64,000 bases of DNA. It comes from an uncultured Rhizobiaceae group bacterium (GTDB taxonomy: Bacteria > Pseudomonadota > Alphaproteobacteria > Rhizobiales > Rhizobiaceae). A program made the translations under genes and the position numbers. Positions within the stretch are counted from its first letter, which is position 1; each line of letters opens with the position of its first letter. Location: positions 1 to 64,000 of the forward strand of contig CANMVS010000025.1 in assembly GCA_947501445.1 (NCBI GenBank), written 5' to 3'. This document shows, in pieces, positions 1 through 8,708 of this stretch. The notes under the pieces were generated by a model. That model saw nothing but the letters and a program-made list of their open reading frames with translations. It was not told the origin of the DNA and made no database searches.

Positions 1-92
1 TGCCATCCCGATCTTACATGACAAGGCAGACGCCAATTCATAACTGGCGCCAGCCGCGCGGGACATAGGGTCTAGCAAGTCAGATCCAGTTC

Positions 93-788
93 CTATGTGC
101 GTGCGGCTTCGAACCGTGCCCAGGCATCTTCAAAGGCAGAAAAGTCAAATCCATCCGCCTTTGCCGCGTCCAGGACAATTTTTTCCGTATCGAGCAGTTT
201 GGCGATTGCGGCTTCAAGCTGTGGCAGAATATCTGCAGGAACCTTGACTGCACCATGTCGGTCCGCGTGGATCACATCACCTTCACAGACCTCAAGTCCA
301 AAAACATCTACCGGTGTTCCGATTTCCTTCACATGAACGAAGGCGTGGCTTGGTCCTATCGAGCCTGCCACGACCGGAAAATTCTGCGGCAAGTCGCCAA
401 GGTCACGCATGACGCCATTGGTCAATGCGCCCGAAAGGCCGAGGCCTTTGTGAACTGTGGTGTTGATTTCACCCCAAAAGGCACCGACGCTGTTTGGATA
501 ATCCATGTCCTCGATCACTGCCACTGACGGATCAGGGCCTTCTGACATATGTTTGTAGTAGGCCATACGTCGCTCCTTGATGACAGCGGCGGGCTCTTCG
601 GGCGGATTGATGGCTGCGATCCTGGCTGTGCGGGCGTAGCCGACAACAGGGGGATCGTCAGGTGCAGAACACAACATGGTGCCACGGGTAAAATCGCCAA
701 ATCCACGTTTGCCCTGGGCAACCTCGATTGCATTGCACACGGTTGGCGTATCGACGCTGCGTAGCAGTTTGAGTAAAGACGGGTTCAT
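93..788 (-). CDS. RraA-family / HMG-aldolase-like protein
   Basis: A 231-residue protein of the RraA fold, which covers 4-hydroxy-4-methyl-2-oxoglutarate aldolases, oxaloacetate decarboxylases and the RNase E inhibitor RraA. The family signature is visible around residues 115-129 (GLGLSGALTNGVMRD) and again at 170-184 (GDVIHADRHGAVKVP). The length matches the enzyme members better than RraA proper, which is about 160 residues. The ATG overlaps the stop of the upstream hydrolase gene (ATGA), so it is the last gene of the long minus-strand operon. In this context a C-C lyase acting late in a degradation pathway is more likely than an RNase regulator. The substrate cannot be read from sequence. 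Confidence 0.85.
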   Translation of the reverse strand: MNPSLLKLLRSVDTPTVCNAIEVAQGKRGFGDFTRGTMLCSAPDDPPVVGYARTARIAAINPPEEPAAVIKERRMAYYKHMSEGPDPSVAVIEDMDYPNSVGAFWGEINTTVHKGLGLSGALTNGVMRDLGDLPQNFPVVAGSIGPSHAFVHVKEIGTPVDVFGLEVCEGDVIHADRHGAVKVPADILPQLEAAIAKLLDTEKIVLDAAKADGFDFSAFEDAWARFEAART

Positions 789-1480
789 GGAGTCTCCAGC
801 CAGCGGGCGAGGGCCGCTGTTGTGTCAGTCGGGTTTTCAAGCGTAGGCATATGTCCGGCGTTTTCAATGATGGTCAAAGTGCTTTCACGCAGCAGGTCAT
901 GCATCAACTCGTGCCGTTCCACCGGACAAAGAAGATCGTCACGGCCGCAAAGCACAAGTGCACGGCGTGAGTATGCGCGTAGCGTTACTGTCTGGTCCGG
1001 CCGGTCTCGCAGCGACAGTGATTGGTTTTCAAACACGTCCGGGCCCAGTTTTGTGGCCATGTCCATGCACAGATCAAGAATGGTGTCACGGTTCGGACCA
1101 TCGGTCAGATAGTTGGGCTTCATCTCGTCACGCATGACGCGTCTAAGATTGCCCGCTTTGACGTCATCGATCTGGGGGGCACGGGTTGCCTGCTTTTCAG
1201 GCGCTTCTGCCAGATGGTTTGTATCGAGCAGTGCCAGTCTTTCAACGCGTTCGGGTGCCTGACGAACAATTTCCATGGCAACGATGCCACCATAGGACAG
1301 GCCGGCAAGTGCAAACAGCGGCGGCGCCTGAGACAATATTTCCGCTGCCATTGCCGCCATCGTGCGATGGGTGTTCGCAGGTACGGTCATGATCGGGTAG
1401 TGCGCCGACAACGCATCAATTTGCGGGCCAAACAGACGTGCGTCGCACATCATGCCGGGTAGGAGCAGTAACGGTATCAC
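785..1480 (-). CDS. alpha/beta hydrolase
   Basis: An alpha/beta-fold hydrolase of about 231 residues, probably an esterase, lactonase or C-C hydrolase. The nucleophile elbow is GLSYGG, the acidic residue lies in CGRDDLLCP and the histidine in NAGHMPTLENP, so the catalytic triad looks complete. The ORF track starts this frame at 1585, but those first 35 residues read like an antisense or overlap shadow. A GTG at 1480 starts directly at VIPLLLLPGMM, has GGAG seven bases upstream, and overlaps the stop of the MetE-like gene by four bases (GTGA). I therefore start it at 1480. It is coupled to the RraA-like gene downstream by ATGA. Confidence 0.85.
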   Translation of the reverse strand: MIPLLLLPGMMCDARLFGPQIDALSAHYPIMTVPANTHRTMAAMAAEILSQAPPLFALAGLSYGGIVAMEIVRQAPERVERLALLDTNHLAEAPEKQATRAPQIDDVKAGNLRRVMRDEMKPNYLTDGPNRDTILDLCMDMATKLGPDVFENQSLSLRDRPDQTVTLRAYSRRALVLCGRDDLLCPVERHELMHDLLRESTLTIIENAGHMPTLENPTDTTAALARWLETP

Positions 1481-2604
1481 CTGCGCACTCCGGCAAGATT
1501 GGCACCCTGCGCCAGGGCGGCAAGTTTCGCGTAGGCAATGTCCGGATCGACGGCACCATATCCGGCGAATGTGCCAAATCCACAATCGCTGCCAGCAATC
1601 ACGCGGTCTTCGCCAACGATATCTGTAAACCGACGGACACGCTCAGCGACGAGTTCCGGATGCTCGACAAAATTGGTCGTCGTGTCCACAACGCCGGGGA
1701 CAAGGATCTTGTCATCGGGAATTTCGGCTTTGCGATCGCGAAACACTGCCCACTCGTGGGCGTGGCGCGGATTGGACGTCTCGAACAGCACATAGCGCGA
1801 TTTGCTGGACATCAGAGTTGAAAACACTTTGTCCATCGGGATGTCGCAGCAGTGCGGCCCCTCGTAGTTGCCCCAGCATATGTGCACACGCACCTTGTCC
1901 TGTGGGACGTTTTGCAGCGCATGGTTAAGCGCCTCAACATGGCTTTGGGCGATTTTCACGAATTCATCGTCAGTTAGATCTGCGAAAAGCATATGCCGTG
2001 ACAGAGCCAGATCGGGGCAGTCGAGCTGCAGGTCGAGCCCGGCTGCAACGATGGTTTCATATTCGTCTTTCATCGCGTCGGCCAGTGCTGCCAGATAGGC
2101 ATCACGGGTCGGGTAGAAATCATTTTGCAAAAAGAGGGAAATCACCCCAGGCGAGGCTGCATTCATGAATCCCCGCTCAACTCCATTTTGTGCCATAGCG
2201 GCCTTGAGGTTGTTGATATCCTTGCGCAGTTCTTCGTGACCTTTTGAGCGCACTTCACCCGTGCACATGGGGCGGGCATATTGCGGTGTGCCACCATCGT
2301 CAGCCAGCCGTTGCAAAAACCCCGGAAACATCTTCAGGTCGGCCGGTGCATTACGCGGGCTGTCACCTGAAAATCCGGTGTATCGATCCTTTACATAGGT
2401 CGCGTAGGAGATTTTCGATGTCTCCCCGTCACTGACGATATTGATGCCTGCTTCAACCTGTTTTTTTACTGTATGCGAAACGGCGTTGGTCATGCAGGCG
2501 TCGAATGCTGACGGGTCATAGGTTTCTTCACGTTCGCGCGCGAAGATAAAATCAACAACGTCCTGTGTACGCGGCAACGAGCCGACATGGGTGGTCAAAA
2601 CCAT
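1477..2604 (-). CDS. MetE-like (cobalamin-independent methionine synthase II family) protein
   Basis: A 375-residue protein matching only the catalytic C-terminal half of MetE. It starts with THVGSLPR and has the family sequence QLDCPDLAL. The zinc ligands look intact: histidine and cysteine in HICWGNYEGPHCCD and a late cysteine in GSDCGFGTF. True MetE is about 750 residues, so this is one of the short stand-alone forms. Known short forms transfer methyl groups or act on thiols outside methionine synthesis. GGAGG lies about five bases before the ATG. Its place between a bicupin and a hydrolase in a catabolic operon suggests a demethylation or thiol-dependent step, which is inference. Confidence 0.85.
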   Translation of the reverse strand: MVLTTHVGSLPRTQDVVDFIFAREREETYDPSAFDACMTNAVSHTVKKQVEAGINIVSDGETSKISYATYVKDRYTGFSGDSPRNAPADLKMFPGFLQRLADDGGTPQYARPMCTGEVRSKGHEELRKDINNLKAAMAQNGVERGFMNAASPGVISLFLQNDFYPTRDAYLAALADAMKDEYETIVAAGLDLQLDCPDLALSRHMLFADLTDDEFVKIAQSHVEALNHALQNVPQDKVRVHICWGNYEGPHCCDIPMDKVFSTLMSSKSRYVLFETSNPRHAHEWAVFRDRKAEIPDDKILVPGVVDTTTNFVEHPELVAERVRRFTDIVGEDRVIAGSDCGFGTFAGYGAVDPDIAYAKLAALAQGANLAGVRR

Positions 2605-2665
2605 GCGTTCCTCCCTTGTTCAAATGTGCACCATGTGCCGATGGTGTGTCTGTTCGTCTATCAGT

Positions 2666-3631
2666 TCACTCAGTCCAGGTTGCCCCGGCCGGGTCATCCG
2701 TTTCTGTTACGCGGTAGAGAGCAGCTTCGCCGGTCATCGATGGGGTGATGGCGTGGCGTTCACCGGGTTTGATCAGGCAGGTGTCTCCCGGGTTAAGCGT
2801 GCACTCTCCGTTCTCCCAGCGCAGCTTCCAGTGACCACGCACCGGCATCAGAACTTCATGTTTGCCCGTCTCGTACATCTCATCATCCAGTGAGCCACGG
2901 GTCAGGAAGTCGATTTCAAAACCGGGTCTGTCCTTTATCAGCGCGTCCTCACCGATGACTTTGGCGGGCCTGTCTGCTGCCAGTGCCATCAGGTCCCAGT
3001 AGCGCGCGACATAGTCGCGGATAACACCGTCAACGTGGACTTCGGGGTAGTTCTTCAATTGCTCATCCGTCAGTACAGGCATCGCTTTGACCCCATCAGG
3101 CAGGCTTGCGCCCTTTTTGGTGTCATAGAGCCGCCCGGTTTCAGCCAATACAAGACCGTGTTCGCTTGCATCTTCGATTACCTGTGGTGCCCAGGTGACG
3201 CCCCCGCCTGCGTCATCGCCACCCAGCACCGCCATGATCATTCCATAGTCTGTTCCGACGTTTTCGAAACCACGGAATATGCCGGTTGGAATATTGAAGA
3301 TGTCGCCTTCTTCGGCAATGAAAGAACCGGCTGTGCCCCAACGGCCCCAGAAGAACCGCCAACGCCCTTTCAGCACAAAAAATACCTCCGCCGTTGTGTG
3401 GCTGTGCAGCGAGTTGCGGCAATGGGGCGGTTGTCCCGCCGCGCCTATGTTGAACCCGATCGTGTCGGTGATGTGCACGTGCTGATCCGGGCTTTCGGAA
3501 ACACCACCGCCAATGATTGTAAAATTTTCCTTTTGATCACTGCCCGGCGTATGGGCGTCTATAAACGCTGTCTTGCACGGTTTCAGATCGCCATATCGGA
3601 CAATGCGGGATTCCATTTCCTGCGGTGTCAT
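2666..3631 (-). CDS. bicupin protein, gentisate-dioxygenase-like layout
   Basis: A 321-residue protein with two cupin barrels, roughly residues 65-150 and 235-310. The first has HSHTTAEVFFVLKG followed by a PTGIFRGFEN segment. The second has KHEVLMPVRGHWKLRW and KPGERHAI. The layout resembles gentisate 1,2-dioxygenase-type bicupins, but I cannot confirm a complete iron site, and an isomerase or a binding role is possible. GAAGG lies just before the ATG. It is separated by about 60 bases from the genes on each side in the same operon. Confidence 0.75.
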   Translation of the reverse strand: MTPQEMESRIVRYGDLKPCKTAFIDAHTPGSDQKENFTIIGGGVSESPDQHVHITDTIGFNIGAAGQPPHCRNSLHSHTTAEVFFVLKGRWRFFWGRWGTAGSFIAEEGDIFNIPTGIFRGFENVGTDYGMIMAVLGGDDAGGGVTWAPQVIEDASEHGLVLAETGRLYDTKKGASLPDGVKAMPVLTDEQLKNYPEVHVDGVIRDYVARYWDLMALAADRPAKVIGEDALIKDRPGFEIDFLTRGSLDDEMYETGKHEVLMPVRGHWKLRWENGECTLNPGDTCLIKPGERHAITPSMTGEAALYRVTETDDPAGATWTE

Positions 3632-3695
3632 TTGCCTTCTTTCTACATGGGGTCAGGAGACCCGTTCAGGTGGTTGTGAATAATGAATTTTGTGG

Positions 3696-4664
3696 TCAAC
3701 CGGTCTGCATGAGAATCTGTTTCCAGATTGCCACTTCGTCATAGAGTGTGTGTTCACGTCGCAGGCCCCACGGGCCGAACTCGGCATGGCTCATGCCCAT
3801 CACGTAAACATCTGCGCCCGTTGGACGTCCGAACGCACCCCAACCGTCGTGTTTGCCTTGAAGCGTCCAGCGCAGGGCTGCCCGTGGTGGCATCATCGGG
3901 TCTTCGCGGCCAATCTGGTGATCGATGCTGAATTGCGCCGAGGGGAAAGACGACCGCAATCCAATCCAGAAACGGTCTACTTCAGCCCAGCTTCGCGCGC
4001 TGATGAGACCGGGATACTCGCCATGGACCGCGCGATCATATTTTTGTCTGATCACCGCGAGATCGGCATTCATTATCCTTGTCAGATAATCTGCGTATTG
4101 TGCGCCCCATGCATTGTCATTGCCGTGGCCGACGTAAGGTCCCTCGACATAGGTCGCAGGCGTCAGCGGTGGCTGGCAATTTGCCAGCCCACCCTCATCA
4201 TCGATATTTCTGTGCGCGGCTTCGCGTGCACTCAGTCCGAGCTGTTTTGCGATACCACCGTAATCGCGCACAAGCCATTCATCAGTGATCGTGTTGTTGA
4301 TGGCGTAACAATCGGCAATGGCGCGGAAGTGAAGTCTTTTGCCGGTCGCCGGGCCAAACATGCTTTCACCAAGATGGGTGCCAGTGCAGTAAAGGCGATG
4401 GGAACTCAGCATCCCTTCATCTTCGTTGCCTGACCAGATCACGTCTTCGCCCAAAAGCTCGCGATCAGGAAATTCAACCAGCGTGGCCATGGTTTTGGCA
4501 ATCACACCGGCATTGCCGCGGTAAGCGCCCATCGGCATGCGCAGATAGATATCCTTACCGTAATATTCGTGAAGCGTGGCAATGCCACGATCTTCCCAGA
4601 TCTCCCTGGTTATGCCCAGGATGTAGTCCGGGAAATCCTTGAACTTCGGGTCAAATCCCTTCAT
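3696..4664 (-). CDS. two-domain SnoaL/NTF2-like protein (paralogue D)
   Basis: A 322-residue protein made of two NTF2-fold (SnoaL-like) halves. The first is around residues 20-140 (YYGKDIYLRMPMGAYRG, then GKRLHFRAIADCYAI) and the second around 190-315. SnoaL relatives include polyketide cyclases and dehydratases and many uncharacterised catabolic proteins. I place the start at the ATG at 4664 because it gives an ATGA overlap with the lacI-type gene and has AAAGGA eight bases upstream. The ORF track start at 4673 has almost no spacer to that site. It is the most divergent of the five paralogues in this locus. Confidence 0.75.
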   Translation of the reverse strand: MKGFDPKFKDFPDYILGITREIWEDRGIATLHEYYGKDIYLRMPMGAYRGNAGVIAKTMATLVEFPDRELLGEDVIWSGNEDEGMLSSHRLYCTGTHLGESMFGPATGKRLHFRAIADCYAINNTITDEWLVRDYGGIAKQLGLSAREAAHRNIDDEGGLANCQPPLTPATYVEGPYVGHGNDNAWGAQYADYLTRIMNADLAVIRQKYDRAVHGEYPGLISARSWAEVDRFWIGLRSSFPSAQFSIDHQIGREDPMMPPRAALRWTLQGKHDGWGAFGRPTGADVYVMGMSHAEFGPWGLRREHTLYDEVAIWKQILMQTG

Positions 4665-5689
4665 CCGATCCATCCTTTCGGCAGACGTGCGGAGCCACGC
4701 ACGATGAGCGGTCCGTCAATGGCGACGCGCCGCGTTATGGCTTCCTGCGGATTTTCAATGTGTTCGCGCAAAGCTTTGACAGTTTCGTCGACCATCAGAT
4801 TGGCGCGCTGGCGAATGGTTGTCAGGTTATAGGCGAGCCAGGCGGCCGGAGGTACATCGTCATAGCCGACCACCGAGACATCGTCTGGAATTTTCAATCC
4901 CAGTTCAAAACGGATCACGTCCATGACGGCAATGGCCATATGATCATTGGCGACAAAGACAGCGTCGGGTCTTTGATCGTCCGGCACATCAAACATTTTT
5001 CGTGCAGCAATGCGTGTCTGTTCCGTTTGAAAGTCGCCAACCTGTCTTGCCGCAAGCGCGCAATCGGCTTCTTTTAATGCACTGATGAAACCAGCCTCAC
5101 GGTCGCGTTGGGTGGAAGCACCTTCCCATCCGGCGATGTAGCCGATCTTTTGATGTCTGCCGGCCAGCAAAAACTCCGCAACCTTACGCCCGCCTGCATA
5201 ATTGTCAGACGTGACCGAGGTGATGTCGTCAATGTCCTGGGACCGGTTGAACAGAACAACAGGAACACCAGCCGCATCACAGCGCGAGGCAATTTCCGAA
5301 GACATGGCAACGGAGGCAATCACGATGCCGTCGACCTGATAGTCGAGAATCTCGTCCATGACAGAATCGATATTCTCAATGGTCTCGGCAGCCATGAAGA
5401 CCAGGACGTGATAGCCGTGTTTTTGCAGTGCCTTGGACAGTTTTTCGATCGCAACAGGATAAAACTGATTTTCCAGATAGGCGACGACCAGGCCGATAAT
5501 CCGGCTTTTGCCTGATACCATGGCCCGTGCCAGGACATTGGGGCGGTAACCCAGTTCGCTCGCTGCTGCGCGCACCTTGTCGGCTGTTTTTTTGCTGACC
5601 GAAGCACCCGGCGTAAATACCCGGCTTACAGCGGATTGACTGACACCAGCACGTTCGGCAACCAATAAAGACGTGACTTTGTCTGCCAT
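4661..5689 (-). CDS. LacI-family transcriptional regulator
   Basis: A 342-residue regulator with the LacI layout. The N-terminal helix-turn-helix is VAERAGVSQSAVSRVF, the hinge helix region is GYRPNVLARAM, and a periplasmic-binding-protein-like effector domain starts at SRIIGLVV. The ATG at 5689 gives the canonical MADKVTSLLVAERAG start; the ORF track adds five residues from a TTG. It lies inside the operon it probably controls. Two good LacI-type operators are found in the divergent promoter region at 14.1 kb (listed separately). It is likely a repressor released by the imported substrate or an intermediate. Confidence 0.93.
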   Translation of the reverse strand: MADKVTSLLVAERAGVSQSAVSRVFTPGASVSKKTADKVRAAASELGYRPNVLARAMVSGKSRIIGLVVAYLENQFYPVAIEKLSKALQKHGYHVLVFMAAETIENIDSVMDEILDYQVDGIVIASVAMSSEIASRCDAAGVPVVLFNRSQDIDDITSVTSDNYAGGRKVAEFLLAGRHQKIGYIAGWEGASTQRDREAGFISALKEADCALAARQVGDFQTEQTRIAARKMFDVPDDQRPDAVFVANDHMAIAVMDVIRFELGLKIPDDVSVVGYDDVPPAAWLAYNLTTIRQRANLMVDETVKALREHIENPQEAITRRVAIDGPLIVRGSARLPKGWIG

Positions 5690-5790
5690 CAGTCTGCCGC
5701 CCAACCTGCATCAAGCAACAACGATATGCCGATCACCGGTGTGCATTTGTCATTCAACCGAAGGAACGGTGTTCGTCGTCTTTTGTTCAT
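5689..5790 (-). CDS. possible 33-residue coupled small ORF
   Basis: A short ORF too small for the track as drawn (it is the last part of frame 5689..5913). Its ATG overlaps the stop of the SnoaL-like gene upstream by ATGA, with AAGGGA eight bases before it. Its stop overlaps the ATG of the LacI gene as TGATG. The product begins [12 protein letters not shown] and contains a short hydrophobic stretch. It could be a real small protein or simply a reading frame that carries ribosomes to lacI. I recognise no family. Confidence 0.4.
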   Translation of the reverse strand: MNKRRRTPFLRLNDKCTPVIGISLLLDAGWAAD

Positions 5791-6842
5791 GCGTGTATTC
5801 CCTTCAGCAATTCTGCCCGATCCAGATTGCGTGCCTTGTTGAACTCGCGCAGCCGCGCAAAAACATCGACACCCAATTGACGGTAAATGTCCAGCAGGTC
5901 GATAAGCACCCAATTTTCCCTGATAAGTCCCTCTTCAATACGCCAGAAATCAAGGCTGCGGATCGAAACAGCCTGACCATTCGGCGCAATACCAAGCCAG
6001 CCATCCCCGGTAAGGGTCTGTCGCATGGTGGGCCAGCCCGTCACCGCTGCATAGTTGCCGTCTCCAAAAAAATGCGCCGATATGCCCTCATTAGACTTAC
6101 CGCGGTCAGGCATTGCCCGCAGAAACGGAATCTGGTGCCAGTTCCGAAACCCTGCAATGCCACGCCCGGTCCCGATGCCTGCAGGCCCATACCAGTTCAT
6201 GCGCGGATGCCAGAAACGCTCCATCTCCATAACCTCGGGACCACCCTCGGCGGGATGTCTTTGCAGGTGTTCAATCATGTCAACGATGTGCTGACACGTG
6301 TCGGCGCTTGTGCGCGCCGGATGGGGAGATGTTTTCAACCCGTCCTGTGTCGCAGGTCCTGGAACATGCCATTCACGACCAAGGCTCGGCGACATTGGCC
6401 AGGCATTTGCCTGCATCATGAGCTCCGGAATGTCCCACAGCGCCTGCAATTCCACCATCTTGTCAGCTTCAAAGCGATAGAATTCGTGGAACCGCATATG
6501 CACCAGATGTCCGGTAGGGGCGATGTCGAGAAAGGGCGCTATGAATGTGCCAGTGTAGGTTCCACAACATCCAACCCAGTCATTGCCCTGATCATCTTTC
6601 CCGGCGATGACGATATGGTCCCGCCTTTCCATATCAGGCAACGCATCAAAAAGCGGCGCAAGGGCGGCTTCATAGTGCTGATCTGCGCCGTTGGTGTCGC
6701 CAAACGGGTGGCTGAGGCGGAAAAGCGTATCGGGTGTCGATAAGCGCTTTAGTTCCTTGCGTACCCGGGCCTCACTGAAGTCGTACATCGCCTGTCGAAG
6801 TGGTACAATCAGGGACTTCAGGTATGAGAAGCGGTCGATCAT
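5787..6842 (-). CDS. two-domain SnoaL/NTF2-like protein (paralogue C)
   Basis: A 351-residue protein with two NTF2-like halves. The C-terminal half carries the locus signature [18 protein letters not shown] and ends [20 protein letters not shown], which recurs in paralogues A, B and E. The N-terminal half has a degenerate match ([19 protein letters not shown], then [19 protein letters not shown]). The start codon overlaps the stop of the HisD-like gene (ATGA). The role is unknown; SnoaL-fold proteins bind small hydrophobic or aromatic ligands and some catalyse aldol cyclisation, dehydration or isomerisation. Confidence 0.8.
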   Translation of the reverse strand: MIDRFSYLKSLIVPLRQAMYDFSEARVRKELKRLSTPDTLFRLSHPFGDTNGADQHYEAALAPLFDALPDMERRDHIVIAGKDDQGNDWVGCCGTYTGTFIAPFLDIAPTGHLVHMRFHEFYRFEADKMVELQALWDIPELMMQANAWPMSPSLGREWHVPGPATQDGLKTSPHPARTSADTCQHIVDMIEHLQRHPAEGGPEVMEMERFWHPRMNWYGPAGIGTGRGIAGFRNWHQIPFLRAMPDRGKSNEGISAHFFGDGNYAAVTGWPTMRQTLTGDGWLGIAPNGQAVSIRSLDFWRIEEGLIRENWVLIDLLDIYRQLGVDVFARLREFNKARNLDRAELLKGIHA

Positions 6843-8167
6843 TCAGCAGCATCCCTGTGAGGGGCTGCACCGCCATATGGCACATTGATGCCGCCGTACC
6901 GCCGGACGCGGACATTACACTGCTCGGCATGGCCGACAAAACCTTCGAGCATGCACAGGCGTGATCCATATTCGCCGATCATGGTCGCTGCTGCGTCGGT
7001 TGTTACCTTCTGGTAGCTATGAGTCTTGAGAAATTTGCCGACCCACAGTCCACCGGTATAGCGGCCGGCCTTTTTTGTCGGCAGTGTATGATTGGTACCA
7101 ATAACCTTGTCGCCATTGGCTACATTGGTGCGTGCGCCCAGAAAAAGGGCACCGTAGCTGGTCATATGTTCCAAAAACCAGTCATCCCGGTCGGTCATCA
7201 CCTGTACATGTTCGCTGGCAATCTCATTGGCAACACTGAGCATCTCGTCATAGGTGTCGCACAGAATTACCTCACCATAATCCGCCCAACTGACACGCGC
7301 AGTTTCGGCTGTGGGCAGAATATTCAGCAGGCGGTCGATTTCGCTGAGTGTTCCTTCGGCCAGGTGACGCGAATTGGTCACCAGCACGGCCGGTGAATCA
7401 TATCCATGTTCCGCCTGACCCAGCAGATCAGTGGCGCAAAGCTCTGAATCCACGGTTGTGTCAGCGATCACCATTGTTTCTGTCGGACCGGCAAACAGAT
7501 CAATGCCGACCCGTCCGAAAAGTTGACGCTTGGCTTCTGCCACATAGGCATTGCCAGGACCAACCAGCATGTGAACCGGTTTGACGGTTTCAGTGCCGAT
7601 GGCCATTGCGCCGATTGCCTGAATGCCTCCCAGAATATAAATTTCGTGCGCTCCACCCAGATGCATGGCAGCAATGACCGCAGGGTTGGGTTTGCCCTTG
7701 AAGGGCGGCGTTGCCGCCACAATACGCGGCACACCGGCAACGGTGGCGGTGGCGACCGACATATGAGCGGAGGCCACCATCGGAAATTTGCCACCGGGCA
7801 CATAGCAGCCAACAGACTGAACCGGGATATTCTTGTGCCCGAGGATAACACCCGGAATTGGTTCCACCTCAATATCCAGCATGGAATCGCGTTGGGCCTG
7901 GGCGAAATTGCGCACCTGTTGCTGGGCAAATTTTATATCGGCCATTTCGCGGTCACTGACATTGGACATCAATGCGTCGATGTCTGACTGAGACAGTTTG
8001 AAAGATTGCGGTGAATAATTGTCGAATTTTTCGCTTAAATTGCGCACGGCCACATCGCCATGCAATTCGATTTCCTTCAAAATGCCTTCAACCGAGGAGC
8101 GGATTTTGGCATCATCCTCGGCCCGAACAGCCTCAGCTTTACCACGTTTCAGATACTCAATACCCAT
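6839..8167 (-). CDS. histidinol-dehydrogenase-like NAD-dependent dehydrogenase (HpsN type)
   Basis: A 442-residue member of the histidinol dehydrogenase superfamily. The catalytic Glu-His pair lies in ASEHVQVMT. The zinc ligands are the Gln and His of [10 protein letters not shown], the Asp of [13 protein letters not shown] and the His of EGFVGHAEQ. It has no histidine biosynthesis neighbours, and such stand-alone homologues include sulfopropanediol 3-dehydrogenase (HpsN) and other enzymes oxidising a primary alcohol to a carboxylate in two steps. The ATG at 8167 has GAGG upstream and avoids the 77-base overlap implied by the track start at 8248. It probably oxidises an alcohol on the imported substrate, which is inference. 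Confidence 0.88.
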   Translation of the reverse strand: MGIEYLKRGKAEAVRAEDDAKIRSSVEGILKEIELHGDVAVRNLSEKFDNYSPQSFKLSQSDIDALMSNVSDREMADIKFAQQQVRNFAQAQRDSMLDIEVEPIPGVILGHKNIPVQSVGCYVPGGKFPMVASAHMSVATATVAGVPRIVAATPPFKGKPNPAVIAAMHLGGAHEIYILGGIQAIGAMAIGTETVKPVHMLVGPGNAYVAEAKRQLFGRVGIDLFAGPTETMVIADTTVDSELCATDLLGQAEHGYDSPAVLVTNSRHLAEGTLSEIDRLLNILPTAETARVSWADYGEVILCDTYDEMLSVANEIASEHVQVMTDRDDWFLEHMTSYGALFLGARTNVANGDKVIGTNHTLPTKKAGRYTGGLWVGKFLKTHSYQKVTTDAAATMIGEYGSRLCMLEGFVGHAEQCNVRVRRYGGINVPYGGAAPHRDAAE

Positions 8168-8171
8168 TTCT

Positions 8172-8708
8172 TCATCCTCGATTTGCAGGGTGGGGAGGTT
8201 GCTTCTCACCGCGATCAAAGGCTTCCCAGCCTTCGCCGTTGAAAACATCTACACCCAGTTGCGCAGCAACATGGGCAAAGTCCACGGTCACCCAGTTATC
8301 AACGATCTTGCCATCAACCACTTTCCAGAAATCCATGTAGCGGATTTCGACGCGTTTTCCGGTGGCGGCAATGCCCATGAAACTGCCTGAATGGGTGGCT
8401 TCCTGTCTGCCGAAGGCGGCGGCCCATTCGCCCATGTAGAGACGTGCTTCATCAATACAGACCTTGTCAGAAAAAGCCGCCTGAAACGGGCGCTGCCAAT
8501 TGTCCTGAAATTCCTGCAATCCGTTTTTTGTGCCGCAACCTTGATTGCCCATCCAACGGAAGTTATCGGCAAAGAACGTACCGATATCGTCGATGCGGTG
8601 ATCGTTCAGCCCATCAACCATACCCTCTATCACCGCGCGTGTGGCTGCGGTTTTTGACATATCCGTATCGCGGCTCAGCATTGCCTGCTCTGGTCTTGAT
8701 CCCTTCAT
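8172..8708 (-). CDS. single-domain SnoaL/NTF2-like protein (paralogue B)
   Basis: A 178-residue protein with one NTF2-like domain. It starts with the helix-rich [18 protein letters not shown], has [19 protein letters not shown] where the larger paralogues have WYGPAGIG, and ends [21 protein letters not shown]. It matches the C-terminal half of paralogues A, C and E, so it may be the ancestral unit or a derived partner. Its ATG overlaps the stop of paralogue A (ATGA), and the HisD-like gene starts four bases after its stop. Confidence 0.82.
   Translation of the reverse strand: MKGSRPEQAMLSRDTDMSKTAATRAVIEGMVDGLNDHRIDDIGTFFADNFRWMGNQGCGTKNGLQEFQDNWQRPFQAAFSDKVCIDEARLYMGEWAAAFGRQEATHSGSFMGIAATGKRVEIRYMDFWKVVDGKIVDNWVTVDFAHVAAQLGVDVFNGEGWEAFDRGEKQPPHPANRG

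Noticed and set aside
1-92. Terminator or gene end at the left edge
   Set aside because: A CTGGCGCCAG palindrome is present, but there is no T-tract and no readable frame.
5673-6743. 356-residue ORF on the plus strand
   Set aside because: Antisense to the paralogue C gene, with many cysteines and histidines typical of shadow frames.
6839-8248. Histidine biosynthesis hisD
   Set aside because: The fold is right, but no his genes are nearby and the operon is catabolic, so a biosynthetic name is not supported.
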